Origin: an uncultured Ruminococcus sp. | GTDB lineage: Bacteria > Bacillota > Clostridia > Oscillospirales > Acutalibacteraceae | Reading direction: 5' to 3' | Assembly: GCA_902773155.1 (NCBI GenBank) | Contig: CACYDK010000197.1 | Coordinates: 1 to 12,959 of the forward strand | DNA: 12,959 nt | In this document: piece by piece, positions 6,453 through 12,959 of the stretch | Layout of the letters: every line of letters starts with the position of its first letter | Position numbering within the stretch: position 1 is the stretch's first letter | The notes under the pieces: generated by a model | What the model was told of the DNA's origin: nothing | Databases searched by the model: none | What the model saw: only the letters and a program-made list of their open reading frames with translations | Made by a program: the position numbers and the translations under genes

Positions 6453-6587
6453 ATGTTAAACTTTTGTGTCATTACTTTTATCGGCTACGCGATGGGCGCG
6501 ATTTTCAAGCTACATAACGGAAAGAGGAACAGCTGTGAAACTTCTGTTTATAATCAACCGCCAAGCGGGAAAAAACGAATCGTATAA
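6453..6587 (+). CDS. small membrane peptide ORF overlapping the start of dagK
   Basis: This 44-codon ORF starts at ATG 6453, eight bases after a perfect AAGGAGG, one of the best ribosome binding sites in the window. It overlaps the lipid kinase gene by 53 bases in another frame. Residues 1-18 (MLNFCVITFIGYAMGAIF) are hydrophobic with a GYAMGA small-residue patch, followed by KLHNGKR, so a one-helix membrane peptide is possible. The last 17 residues come from the overlap and may be unconstrained. It could be a genuine small protein, a leader peptide that couples translation into dagK, or a relic of a duplicated start region, since 6441-6468 resembles 6524-6550. I know no family for it. Confidence 0.5.
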   Translation: MLNFCVITFIGYAMGAIFKLHNGKRNSCETSVYNQPPSGKKRIV

Positions 6588-7425
6588 GCTCGTTGAAGAC
6601 CAGCTTTCAAAGCATTATGACGCTGAAGTCAGATACACCGAATACAGCGGCCACGCCGCGGTGCTTGCTAAGGAATTCTCCGAAAAATACGGCAAAAACT
6701 CGCTTATTTTCGCCTGCGGCGGCGACGGCACGCTAAACGAGGTGATTTGCGGATCGCATGGGCTCGGAAGCGTCGTCGCCCCTGTTCCGACAGGCTCAGG
6801 GAACGATTTTATACGCGACTTTGAGATTCCGCGCGAGAGCTACCTTGATATCGATTCCCTGATAAACGGCCGCGACGTCGAGATCGACCTGATATGCTGC
6901 AACGATAAAATCAGCGGCAACTCGGTTACGGTAGGCTTTGACTGCGCCGTCGCTAAAAACGTCGAGCGGTTCAAGAAAAAACGCTTTATCTCGCCCGGGC
7001 TTGCCTATAAGCTTTCGATTTTCTACTGCCTTTTTAAGGAGCGGCGGCACAAGCTCAGTGTAGTTGCAGACGGCAGGAGCCTTGCCGCAGACGACTGTCT
7101 GCTGTCGCTTTGCGCCAAGGGAAAGTACTACGGCGGAGGAATAAAATGCGCGCCGAAGGCCTCGAGGGACGACGGCAAGCTCGACTTTATGTACATTCCG
7201 ACGATCGGCGTACTAAAGTTCATCTCACTGCTGCCGACCTTTTCGAAGGGCGGCCACATCGACAATCCCAAAACCGCATTTATCCGTCATTTCAAGTCCG
7301 ACAGGGTTATTTACGAGGCTGACGAACCGTTCGAAATCGGTATTGACGGCGAAATACTCACTGTTGACAAAGCAGAAATCGGCGTCCTCAAGGGCGCTCA
7401 AACAATCAGGATCCCGCTCGGCTGA
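6535..7425 (+). CDS. diacylglycerol kinase family lipid kinase (DagK/YegS type)
   Basis: The 296-residue protein carries the DAGK catalytic fold: MKLLFIINRQAG at the start, ACGGDGTLNEV near 60-70 (the GGDGT nucleotide motif), PTGSGNDF near 85-92, and the C-terminal beta-sandwich ending with GIDGE near 270-280. It phosphorylates a lipid hydroxyl with ATP. In Firmicutes the usual role is to return diacylglycerol, released during lipoteichoic acid synthesis, to phosphatidic acid. I chose GTG 6535: AGAGGA lies six bases upstream and the family motif starts right there. An upstream in-frame GTG at 6466 would add 23 residues that look translated out of frame from the small ORF. Other lipid substrates (sphingoid bases, undecaprenol-like) cannot be excluded. 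Confidence 0.9.
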   Translation: MKLLFIINRQAGKNESYKLVEDQLSKHYDAEVRYTEYSGHAAVLAKEFSEKYGKNSLIFACGGDGTLNEVICGSHGLGSVVAPVPTGSGNDFIRDFEIPRESYLDIDSLINGRDVEIDLICCNDKISGNSVTVGFDCAVAKNVERFKKKRFISPGLAYKLSIFYCLFKERRHKLSVVADGRSLAADDCLLSLCAKGKYYGGGIKCAPKASRDDGKLDFMYIPTIGVLKFISLLPTFSKGGHIDNPKTAFIRHFKSDRVIYEADEPFEIGIDGEILTVDKAEIGVLKGAQTIRIPLG

Positions 7426-7428
7426 CGC

Positions 7429-7461
7429 CGCTTTTACGGCGTTCGGCCATCAAGCGTTTTT
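7429..7461 (+). terminator. weak terminator-like hairpin after dagK
   Basis: Two overlapping hairpins can form. ACGCCG and CGGCGT (7425-7442) make a perfect 6-bp stem. CGCTT (7429-7433) and AAGCG (7452-7456), with an inner GGC/GCC pairing, place a stem directly before TTTTTCT. The second resembles a short intrinsic terminator. The weak outer stem suggests partial termination at most, so transcription probably continues into DUF1858. Confidence 0.35.
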
Positions 7462-7488
7462 CTGTTATATATTTATGGAGGTATCATT

Positions 7489-7683
7489 ATGACTATTGAC
7501 AAAACATCTATCATCGGAGACGTGCTCGACGCTTATCCTCAGACAGCTCCCGTATTTATGGCGATCGGGATGCATTGCCTCGGCTGTCCCGCCTCGAGAG
7601 GCGAAAGCGTAGCCGACGCCTGTATGGTTCACGGCGTTGACGCGGACGAGCTCATCGAAAAGCTCAAGGAAGTAATCGCCTGA
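7489..7683 (+). CDS. DUF1858 domain protein (redox-disulfide type)
   Basis: The 64-residue protein is one complete DUF1858 domain: a helical start ending in VLDAYPQTAPVFMAIGMHC, then the CxxC pair (Cys30, Cys33 in HCLGCP), and the SVADACMVHGVDADELIEKL helix with Cys45. The family is linked to hybrid-cluster proteins and other anaerobic redox systems, and the CxxC is thought to form a reversible disulfide or bind metal. Length fits the stand-alone form. TGGAGGT lies six bases before ATG 7489. trmK starts two bases after its stop, so the two are cotranscribed and probably coupled. No redox enzyme lies beside it here, so its partner is unknown. Confidence 0.87.
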   Translation: MTIDKTSIIGDVLDAYPQTAPVFMAIGMHCLGCPASRGESVADACMVHGVDADELIEKLKEVIA

Positions 7684-7685
7684 TA

Positions 7686-8354
7686 ATGGACAGGCTCTTC
7701 AGCTTAGACCGGAGATTACTAATGTGTGCGAGCCTTGTGCAAAACCGCGCAAGGCTTATTGACGTTGGAACAGACCACGCTTATCTGCCCGTTTATCTTT
7801 TGAAGCGCGGGCTTATTGAGAGCGCGGTCGCCTCCGACATCAACGAGGGTCCTCTTGAGGCCGGAAAAGCCGACGCCGAAAAATACAGCGCCGGGAATAT
7901 CGAATTCCGTCTCGGGTCGGGGCTTTCGGTCGTCTCGCCGGAGGACAGGATCACAGACGCAGTCATCGCCGGTATGGGCGGAGATATCATCGGGCAGATC
8001 ATCCTCGACAGCCCGCTGACGAGGGACAAAAATCTGAACCTGGTTCTTCAGCCTATGACGCGAGCGCCCGAGCTTATTTCTCTTTTGTATGAAAACGGCT
8101 TCGCAGTAAAAAAACAGCTCTGCGCCGAATCTCACGGTAAGGTTTACACCGCGTTATCCGCCGGCTTTACAGGCGAAAAACGGACTCTCTCCGGGACAGA
8201 AGCCTACACGGGAAAGCTCGATCTCAGCGAAAACGACAGCAGGCTTTTCCTCAAAAAGCACATCAGGAACCTAAAAAACAAGGGCAAGGGCGACAAAAGC
8301 TGTCTGACCCTGGCCGATGAACTTGAAAATATTCTCAAAAGCTATGAAAATTAG
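7686..8354 (+). CDS. trmK: tRNA (adenine(22)-N(1))-methyltransferase TrmK
   Basis: The 222-residue protein matches TrmK (YqfN) in length and motifs: LFSLDRRLLMCASLV, the SAM-binding loop IDVGTDHAYLP near 25-35, VASDINEGPLEAG near 48-60, the catalytic-region AGMGGDII near 95-102, and QPMTRAPELISLLYENGF. TrmK makes m1A22 in bacterial tRNAs in the cytoplasm. The C-terminal coiled segment (about 170-222) is somewhat short and Lys-rich. ATG 7686 follows the DUF1858 stop by two bases; AAGGAAG lies rather far upstream (13 bases), so translation probably depends on coupling. The NIF3 gene overlaps its 3' end, the same trmK-yqfO order as in Bacillus and many Firmicutes, which supports the call. Confidence 0.93.
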   Translation: MDRLFSLDRRLLMCASLVQNRARLIDVGTDHAYLPVYLLKRGLIESAVASDINEGPLEAGKADAEKYSAGNIEFRLGSGLSVVSPEDRITDAVIAGMGGDIIGQIILDSPLTRDKNLNLVLQPMTRAPELISLLYENGFAVKKQLCAESHGKVYTALSAGFTGEKRTLSGTEAYTGKLDLSENDSRLFLKKHIRNLKNKGKGDKSCLTLADELENILKSYEN

Positions 8355-9096
8355 AGATATAATAGAATTCACAGAGACCTTCGCGCCGCTTGGATCGGCT
8401 ATGGATTTTGACAACGTCGGTCTGCTTGTGGGCAGCGAGGACGCCGAGATTTCGAGCGTAACGGTCGCCCTCGACATAACGCCCGAGGTTATCGATGAGG
8501 CTGTAAAAAACGGCTCTGAGCTTATAATCAGCCACCATCCGGTTATTTTCAGCCCGCTTAAAAGAGTGCCCCGCGACAGCGCGGTTTACAGGCTTGCCGA
8601 AAACGGGCTCTCGGCGCTGTGTCTGCACACCAATCTCGACATAAGCCCCGAGTTTGGAGTAAACACCTGCCTTGCCGACGCGGTCGGGCTTAAAAACGCC
8701 TCCTTCGTTGAAAACGAGTGCCTTGTGCTGGGAGAGCTCGACGAGGAAACCGACGTGAGAACTCTGGCAAAAAAAATAAAGGCCGCTCTTTCCTGCGAGG
8801 GCGTACGGTTTACTCTCGGCAACAAGCCGGTAAAAAAAGCCGCGGTCTGCTCCGGAAGCGGCGGTGATTTGGCGCTTCTTGCGCGCGAAAAAGGCGCGGA
8901 CGTACTGATAACCGGCGAGATCAAGCACCACGAGCTTCTCGACGCGAACAGCGCGGATATCGCGGTAATAGACGCCGGACATTTTAAAACAGAGGACATA
9001 GCTATTTCGCCTCTTTGCCGAATGCTTGAGACGAAATTCACAAGCATAAAATTTTTCAGAAGTACGGCCTGTACCGACCGGGTCGAATACTGTTAG
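8344..9096 (+). CDS. NIF3/DUF34 family dinuclear metal-binding protein (YqfO-type)
   Basis: The 250-residue protein has the full set of NIF3 motifs and likely metal ligands: DFDNVGLLVG at 21-30, IISHHPVIF with His64-His65, LHTNLD with Asp99, ITGEIKHHELLDA near 189-201, and DAGHFKTED with His213 and Glu217. These match in order and spacing the ligands of E. coli YbgI. Members are often named GTP cyclohydrolase I type 2, but the cellular role is unsettled. It is the short form, without the extra middle domain of the roughly 370-residue Bacillus YqfO. ATG 8344 was chosen because MKIRDIIEFTETFAP matches the family start; it overlaps the trmK stop by 11 bases. An in-frame ATG at 8317 lacks a ribosome binding site. 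Confidence 0.92.
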   Translation: MKIRDIIEFTETFAPLGSAMDFDNVGLLVGSEDAEISSVTVALDITPEVIDEAVKNGSELIISHHPVIFSPLKRVPRDSAVYRLAENGLSALCLHTNLDISPEFGVNTCLADAVGLKNASFVENECLVLGELDEETDVRTLAKKIKAALSCEGVRFTLGNKPVKKAAVCSGSGGDLALLAREKGADVLITGEIKHHELLDANSADIAVIDAGHFKTEDIAISPLCRMLETKFTSIKFFRSTACTDRVEYC

Positions 9097-9105
9097 GGAA
9101 CGACT

Positions 9106-10827
9106 ATGAAGATTAAAGACAGCGCGGCGCGCATCATACTTGCCGCAATCATCTTAGCAAGCCTTGTTATAAGCACCTTCTACATAAGCTCTAAGCAGGG
9201 CTATCACGAGGACGAGCTCCTTACCTACAACCTCGCCAACAGCCAAAAGCAGCTGAACGTAGACGGAGGCTGGAACGAGCCCAAGGATTTCAACGAATAC
9301 CTCACCGTATCTGAAAGCGACCGCTTCAACTACAACCAGGTTATCGAGAACCAGATCATCGACGCCTCCCATCCGCCGTTTTACTACGCGCTCGTACACA
9401 CGGTATGCTCCTTCTTCCCCGGAGAATTCAGTCCCTACTTCGCTTACTCGATAAACGTGCTGGCGATGACGGGAGTTCTGATTTTTCTGTTCAAGATCGG
9501 AAAACGCATAAGCAAGAACAATCTCTACGCGCTTGTCGGAACGGCGGCGTACGCGCTCAGCATCGCATGCTTTACGACCACTATTTATCTGAGGATGTAC
9601 GCCACGCTCACCTTCTTTGTAACGTGGTTCGTGTACAATATGATAAGGCTTTACGACAAAAAAGGCGATGTAAAAATCATAGACTGCCTGATCCTGTTCG
9701 TAAACGTGACCTTAGGTATCCTCACTCAATACTACTTTATACTTTTTGCCGGACTGACAGGACTTGTTTTTCTCGTGTTCAAGATCAAAGAAAAGCACAT
9801 CAAGGATCTGTTGCTCGTTATCGCGTCCTGCGTCGTCGCGGCCGGCGCGGCTATGGCGATCTATCCGCACATTATCGAGAACGTACTCGGCGGAAACCGC
9901 GGCTTCGGCTCGCTGAGTCTTGACATCGACTTCATTACGATACTTACCTACTTCGGCTACAAGCTGCTGACATACGTTGAGATCCTCGCTAAAGACCTCT
10001 TCCTCGGCCAAATCTGGCTTTTGGCGGTTACCGTACTCGGAGCGTTCGTGTTCTTCATCTTCTACCGCTCCAAAAAGCGCCGCAAGCTAAATCGTCAGTC
10101 GATGTTCATTATTGTTCCGGCTTTCTGCTATTTCGTCGGGATCTCGCTGCTCTCCCCCTTTAACAGCGACCGCTACGTTATGGCTTCTCTGCCGTTTATC
10201 GCAATGATATTCACCTTCGCCTATATCAAGGCCTTCGAGGTGATTTTCAAGGGAAAGAAGGCCGGTAGTTTCGTTATGCCCGTGAGCGTATTGCTCGCAA
10301 GCGTGCTGGGCATTATCAGCGTAAGGCCGTACTATCTTTACGGAAGGACAAATCTCTACGAGCCTAAGGATAAAAACTGTATATTCGTCGGAACAGCTAT
10401 GCTGGAATGGAACAAGTGCATAGACAAATTTATGAACTACGACAGCACGATGATCGTCCAGACCTCGGAGATGGATCCTCATCTCGGCGACGATCTCGAC
10501 GATTTTGCCTCCAAGCGCGGCGTTATAACCAACGGAAAGATCTCGGAATTTGCCGACGCCTATATGAACAACGGCTCCGAAAAAGAGCTCACAAACAGTA
10601 TGGACAAGCTCAAATCGGACGATAAGCTCAAGAAGCTCGACAGCGTGACCGTATACATCTCGCGGCTTACAGATAATAAAAGCGTTATCAAATACATATG
10701 TGAAAACACCGGATTAAAAAATTACGAGCTCATCCAGGCCGACTACAGCTTTGACGAGTTCTTCAACTGGTATGATTACTTTGTCGAAACCGAATCATAC
10801 TGCAACGTTTACCATTTTTACAAATAA
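9106..10827 (+). CDS. GT-C-fold membrane glycosyltransferase (PMT/ArnT/GT39-like)
   Basis: The 573-residue protein has an N-terminal membrane helix (8-28) followed at once by an outer loop with HEDELLTY (34-41), where acidic residues sit as in the DE/DD site of GT-C enzymes. DASHPPFYYALVH (87-99) is the HPP-type motif of PMT-like members. About ten further helices follow to about residue 405, with YLRMYA near 161-166 and SDRYVMASLPF near 354-364. The last 160 residues are soluble and presumably outside the membrane. Such enzymes move sugars from polyprenyl-phosphate donors to lipid, polymer or protein acceptors. Donor and acceptor cannot be told. AGGGA lies eight bases before ATG 9106, nine bases after the NIF3 stop, and the patatin gene follows after ten bases. 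The family is clear; the reaction is inferred. Confidence 0.83.
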   Translation: MKIKDSAARIILAAIILASLVISTFYISSKQGYHEDELLTYNLANSQKQLNVDGGWNEPKDFNEYLTVSESDRFNYNQVIENQIIDASHPPFYYALVHTVCSFFPGEFSPYFAYSINVLAMTGVLIFLFKIGKRISKNNLYALVGTAAYALSIACFTTTIYLRMYATLTFFVTWFVYNMIRLYDKKGDVKIIDCLILFVNVTLGILTQYYFILFAGLTGLVFLVFKIKEKHIKDLLLVIASCVVAAGAAMAIYPHIIENVLGGNRGFGSLSLDIDFITILTYFGYKLLTYVEILAKDLFLGQIWLLAVTVLGAFVFFIFYRSKKRRKLNRQSMFIIVPAFCYFVGISLLSPFNSDRYVMASLPFIAMIFTFAYIKAFEVIFKGKKAGSFVMPVSVLLASVLGIISVRPYYLYGRTNLYEPKDKNCIFVGTAMLEWNKCIDKFMNYDSTMIVQTSEMDPHLGDDLDDFASKRGVITNGKISEFADAYMNNGSEKELTNSMDKLKSDDKLKKLDSVTVYISRLTDNKSVIKYICENTGLKNYELIQADYSFDEFFNWYDYFVETESYCNVYHFYK

Positions 10828-10837
10828 GAGGCGCCTT

Positions 10838-11728
10838 ATGAACAAACAGGACAGAAAAAACTCAATCGGAATCGCCTTTTCCGGAGGCGGCTTACAGGGG
10901 ATCGCCCATATCGGAGCGATAAAGGCTCTCTACGAGCTCGGGATTCGTCCCCAGTTCGTATCCGGGACAAGCTCCGGAGCGGCTATGGCCGCTATTATCG
11001 CTATGGGCTTTGAGTTCGACGAGCTCAGAGCCATCGTAAAAACCCACTGGAAAAGCCTTGCGGAAATCGACAACGGATTGATCTTTAAATCTCTCGCGAC
11101 CTTTATCATCAACAAGAACGTCCAGAGAGACGGAATCAAGAACGGCGAGATCATCGAGGAGATCATCCGGGGCGTTATGAAGGAAAAGAATATCAAGGGC
11201 TTCAGGGATTTGCCGATCAATCTCTCGATCTGCACAGTGGACACCCTCACGACCGACGAATGCATATTCACGACCGAGGACGAACACCTCTCTAACGACC
11301 ATATACACTACATAACCGACGCTCCTCTTGAAACCGCCGTAAGAGCCAGTATGTCCTTCCCGGCGATCTACACGACCTGTCCCTACAAAAACTACAACTT
11401 TATTGACGGCGGCTCAAAAGACAATCTGCCTGTTAAAATCCTAAAGGATATGGGAGTCGGCAAGGTTCTGGCAATAGGCTTTAACATTATGAATTACGAC
11501 CCCGACTCAGGTCTCGGCGGCCTTATCAAGGTAATCTGGCGAGCCCTCGACGTCTATTCGATCGACGGCACGCGCAAGTCGATGAAAATGGCCGATCTCG
11601 CCGTAGAGATCACCAATGAAAACACTCAGCTCTTCAATATCGACGACGTCGACGAGACGATCCAGGAGGGCTATGACGCTATCATGGCTCAAAAAGAGGA
11701 GATCCTCAGCATTTTTGGTGAAAACTGA
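10838..11728 (+). CDS. patatin-like phospholipase (RssA/YlbK type)
   Basis: The 296-residue protein carries all patatin elements: the oxyanion loop SGGGLQGIAHIGAI (15-28), the nucleophile elbow GTSSG (43-47, Ser45) and the DGG motif FIDGG with Asp190, giving a Ser-Asp dyad. Patatins hydrolyse acyl esters of phospholipids or related lipids. No signal peptide or membrane helix is evident, so it should act at the inner face of the membrane. I chose ATG 10838, with AAGAGG seven bases upstream, rather than an in-frame ATG at 10751 inside the glycosyltransferase gene. It follows that gene by ten bases and its stop overlaps the next start by one base. Neighbouring lipid kinase and glycosyltransferase genes hint at shared membrane-lipid metabolism. 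Confidence 0.92.
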   Translation: MNKQDRKNSIGIAFSGGGLQGIAHIGAIKALYELGIRPQFVSGTSSGAAMAAIIAMGFEFDELRAIVKTHWKSLAEIDNGLIFKSLATFIINKNVQRDGIKNGEIIEEIIRGVMKEKNIKGFRDLPINLSICTVDTLTTDECIFTTEDEHLSNDHIHYITDAPLETAVRASMSFPAIYTTCPYKNYNFIDGGSKDNLPVKILKDMGVGKVLAIGFNIMNYDPDSGLGGLIKVIWRALDVYSIDGTRKSMKMADLAVEITNENTQLFNIDDVDETIQEGYDAIMAQKEEILSIFGEN

Positions 11729-12435
11729 TGGAACGTCTCGACAAACTGCTTTCGCGCGACGGTAAGCTCTCTCGAAGAGACGCGCAAAAACTGATTCGCT
11801 CCGGAGCAGTGCAAGTTGACGGCACGGTCATAAAAAGGCCCGAGCACAAGCTTGACCCAGATCAAAGCAAAATCACCGTAAACGGCATAGAGCATAACCT
11901 AAGCGAACATGTTTATTTGATGATGAACAAGCCTGCGGGCGTAGTATCAGCTACCGAGGACAAGCTTTCGCGCACGGTTATCGACCTTGTACCCGAACAT
12001 TTAAGGCGCAGGGGGCTCGCCCCGGCCGGAAGGCTTGACAAGGACTCGGTAGGACTTCTGCTGCTCACCGACGACGGCGACTTTGCCCACCGCGTGATAT
12101 CGCCGAGATCAAAGGTCATCAAGCGTTACTTTGTACGCCTTGACGGAGATATCGACGACAGCGACATAAAGTCCTTTGAGGATGGTCTCGCTCTCTCCGA
12201 CGGCTTCTTATGCATGCCGGCGAAGCTTTACAAAACAGGCGACAAATGCGCAGAGGTTGAAATCTGCGAGGGCAAGTTTCATCAGGTAAAGAGAATGTTC
12301 AAGGCTCGCGGGCTCACCGTTACATACCTTAAGCGTCTGTCGATCGGCGGGCTCAGGCTTGACGAGACTTTGGCCGAAGGAGAGTCTCGAGAGCTGTCAA
12401 AAAATGAAAAAGATGTAATATTTATCGGCATTTAG
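11728..12435 (+). CDS. rsuA: 16S rRNA pseudouridine synthase, RsuA family
   Basis: The 235-residue protein has an S4 RNA-binding domain (1-50: MERLDKLLSRDG, SRRDAQKLIRSGAVQVDG) and a pseudouridine synthase domain. The catalytic motif is AGRLDKDSVGLLLLTDDG with Asp104, followed by AHRVISPRSKVIKRYFV, and the KFHQVKRMF motif lies near 191-199. The TDDG/HRVISP context and length are closer to RsuA (U516 of 16S rRNA) than RluB, so the target is likely but not proven. TGATG at the junction overlaps the patatin stop by one base; a weak GGTGA lies upstream, so translation is probably coupled. It is the last gene of the run and is followed by a terminator. Confidence 0.92.
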   Translation: MERLDKLLSRDGKLSRRDAQKLIRSGAVQVDGTVIKRPEHKLDPDQSKITVNGIEHNLSEHVYLMMNKPAGVVSATEDKLSRTVIDLVPEHLRRRGLAPAGRLDKDSVGLLLLTDDGDFAHRVISPRSKVIKRYFVRLDGDIDDSDIKSFEDGLALSDGFLCMPAKLYKTGDKCAEVEICEGKFHQVKRMFKARGLTVTYLKRLSIGGLRLDETLAEGESRELSKNEKDVIFIGI

Positions 12436-12446
12436 CACAAAAACCA

Positions 12447-12475
12447 GGGGGCAATTTTTACGTTGTCCCCATTTT
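12447..12475 (+). terminator. rho-independent terminator after rsuA
   Basis: GGGGGCAA (12447-12454) pairs with TTGTCCCC (12463-12470), 8 bp with one G-T wobble around an eight-base loop, followed by ATTTTA. It begins 12 bases after the rsuA stop. On the other strand the stem is followed a few bases later by TTTTT, so it could work both ways. Confidence 0.7.
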
Positions 12476-12511
12476 ACATAAAAAGAATAATAAAAGTTTG
12501 TTCACTTTACA

Positions 12512-12562
12512 AATGGTATTATTGTTGAAAAAGTGTTAGAATAATAGCGTTGAAAAACCATT
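12512..12562 (+). promoter_or_regulatory. possible promoter and operator region of the sugar ABC ATPase gene
   Basis: The 113-base AT-rich spacer after the terminator has an extended -10 candidate TGGTATTAT (12514-12522) without a clear -35. Downstream, GTTGAAAAA occurs twice exactly (12524-12532 and 12549-12557), 25 bases apart, and AATGGT (12512-12517) is mirrored by ACCATT (12557-12562). These could be regulator sites for a sugar-responsive gene. The promoter assignment is tentative. Confidence 0.3.
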
Positions 12563-12583
12563 ATTACATATGGAGGAATATAT

Positions 12584-12959
12584 ATGGCAAATGTAAGCTT
12601 AAAGCATGTTTACAAAATCTACGACGGCGGAGTTGTAGCCGTTACAGACTTTAACCTTGAGATCGACGATAAGGAGTTTATCATCCTTGTTGGTCCTTCC
12701 GGTTGCGGTAAGTCCACAACCCTGCGTATGATCGCGGGTCTTGAGGATATCTCAAAGGGCGAGCTCTACATAGGCGACAAGCTTTGTAACGACGTAACTC
12801 CTAAGGACAGAGATATCGCGATGGTTTTCCAGAACTACGCTCTCTATCCGCATATGTCCGTATATGATAACATGGCATTTGGACTTAAGCTGAGAAAGAC
12901 TCCCAAGGAGGAGATCAAGAGAAGAGTTGAGGAAGCCGCAAGGATCCTCGGCATCGAGC
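12584..12959 (+). CDS. msmX: multi-sugar ABC transporter ATP-binding protein, MsmX/UgpC type (N-terminal part)
   Basis: The first 125 codons of an ABC ATPase are present; the gene runs off the right edge. It shows the MsmX/UgpC/MalK-type start [13 protein letters not shown], Walker [11 protein letters not shown] (37-46), [14 protein letters not shown], the Q-loop [23 protein letters not shown] (79-101, Gln83), and the start of the helical domain. The signature motif, Walker B and regulatory C-terminal domain lie beyond the window. In Firmicutes one such ATPase often serves several oligosaccharide importers and sits alone, away from permease genes; that fits the apparent solo promoter and upstream terminator. 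TGGAGG lies seven bases before ATG 12584. Codons such as GGT, CGT and GTT are more frequent than in the preceding genes, suggesting strong expression. Confidence 0.93.
   Translation, partial: MANVSLKHVYKIYDGGVVAVTDFNLEIDDKEFIILVGPSGCGKSTTLRMIAGLEDISKGELYIGDKLCNDVTPKDRDIAMVFQNYALYPHMSVYDNMAFGLKLRKTPKEEIKRRVEEAARILGIE

Noticed and set aside
6466..6534. GTG 6466 as start of the lipid kinase
   Set aside because: The kinase fold starts exactly at GTG 6535, which has AGAGGA upstream; the extension lacks a ribosome binding site at a useful distance.
7463..7471. TGTTATATA as an extended -10 promoter for the DUF1858 gene
   Set aside because: Transcription would start at about the ribosome binding site (7476-7482), leaving no usable leader, and no -35 is present.
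9405..9923. 172-codon plus-strand frame inside the glycosyltransferase gene
   Set aside because: Arg/His-rich out-of-frame translation of a clear membrane protein gene, with no ribosome binding site.

Overview
The window looks like an ordinary chromosomal stretch of an anaerobic Clostridia member, probably in the Ruminococcus/Oscillospiraceae range. The basis is the gene set (a DUF6465-type Lys/Ala-rich protein, DUF1858, TrmK next to a NIF3 protein, an MsmX/UgpC-type sugar ATPase), strong AGGAGG-type ribosome binding sites, sigma-A-type promoters, and moderate GC coding DNA with AT-rich spacers. The genus is inference. I see no rRNA, tRNA, CRISPR array, insertion sequence, prophage or attachment site.

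Region 1 (1-3148) is transcribed leftward. A strong promoter drives a single gene for a histone-tail-like DUF6465 protein that ends at a clear terminator. A separate extended -10 promoter drives rlmB (23S rRNA 2'-O-methyltransferase). Ten bases after rlmB begins a large membrane protein that runs off the left edge; its family is not certain.

Region 2 (3298-6377) is transcribed rightward. It holds an AEC-family transporter, a WYL-domain transcription regulator, and a zinc-ribbon membrane protein whose start codon overlaps the regulator's stop. The transporter promoter carries a repeated TGTCCGAT half-site and an 18-bp near-palindrome, a good operator candidate.

Region 3 (6417-12470) is a tight rightward run: a small membrane peptide ORF, a diacylglycerol/lipid kinase, a DUF1858 CxxC protein, TrmK (tRNA m1A22 methyltransferase), a NIF3/DUF34 metalloprotein, a GT-C-fold membrane glycosyltransferase, a patatin-like phospholipase, and an RsuA-type pseudouridine synthase, closed by a terminator. 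Overlaps or gaps of a few bases suggest cotranscription from dagK or from DUF1858 onward. The theme is housekeeping: RNA modification plus membrane lipid and envelope metabolism.

Region 4 (12471-12959) has an AT-rich regulatory spacer and the first 125 codons of a multi-sugar ABC transporter ATPase, cut by the right edge.

No spectacular new system is visible. The items most worth a second look are the small ORF with a perfect Shine-Dalgarno overlapping the lipid kinase start, where the start region looks partly duplicated; the operator-like repeats in the AEC promoter; the WYL regulator/zinc-ribbon membrane protein pair; and the truncated membrane protein behind rlmB, whose topology faintly resembles a P-type ATPase.
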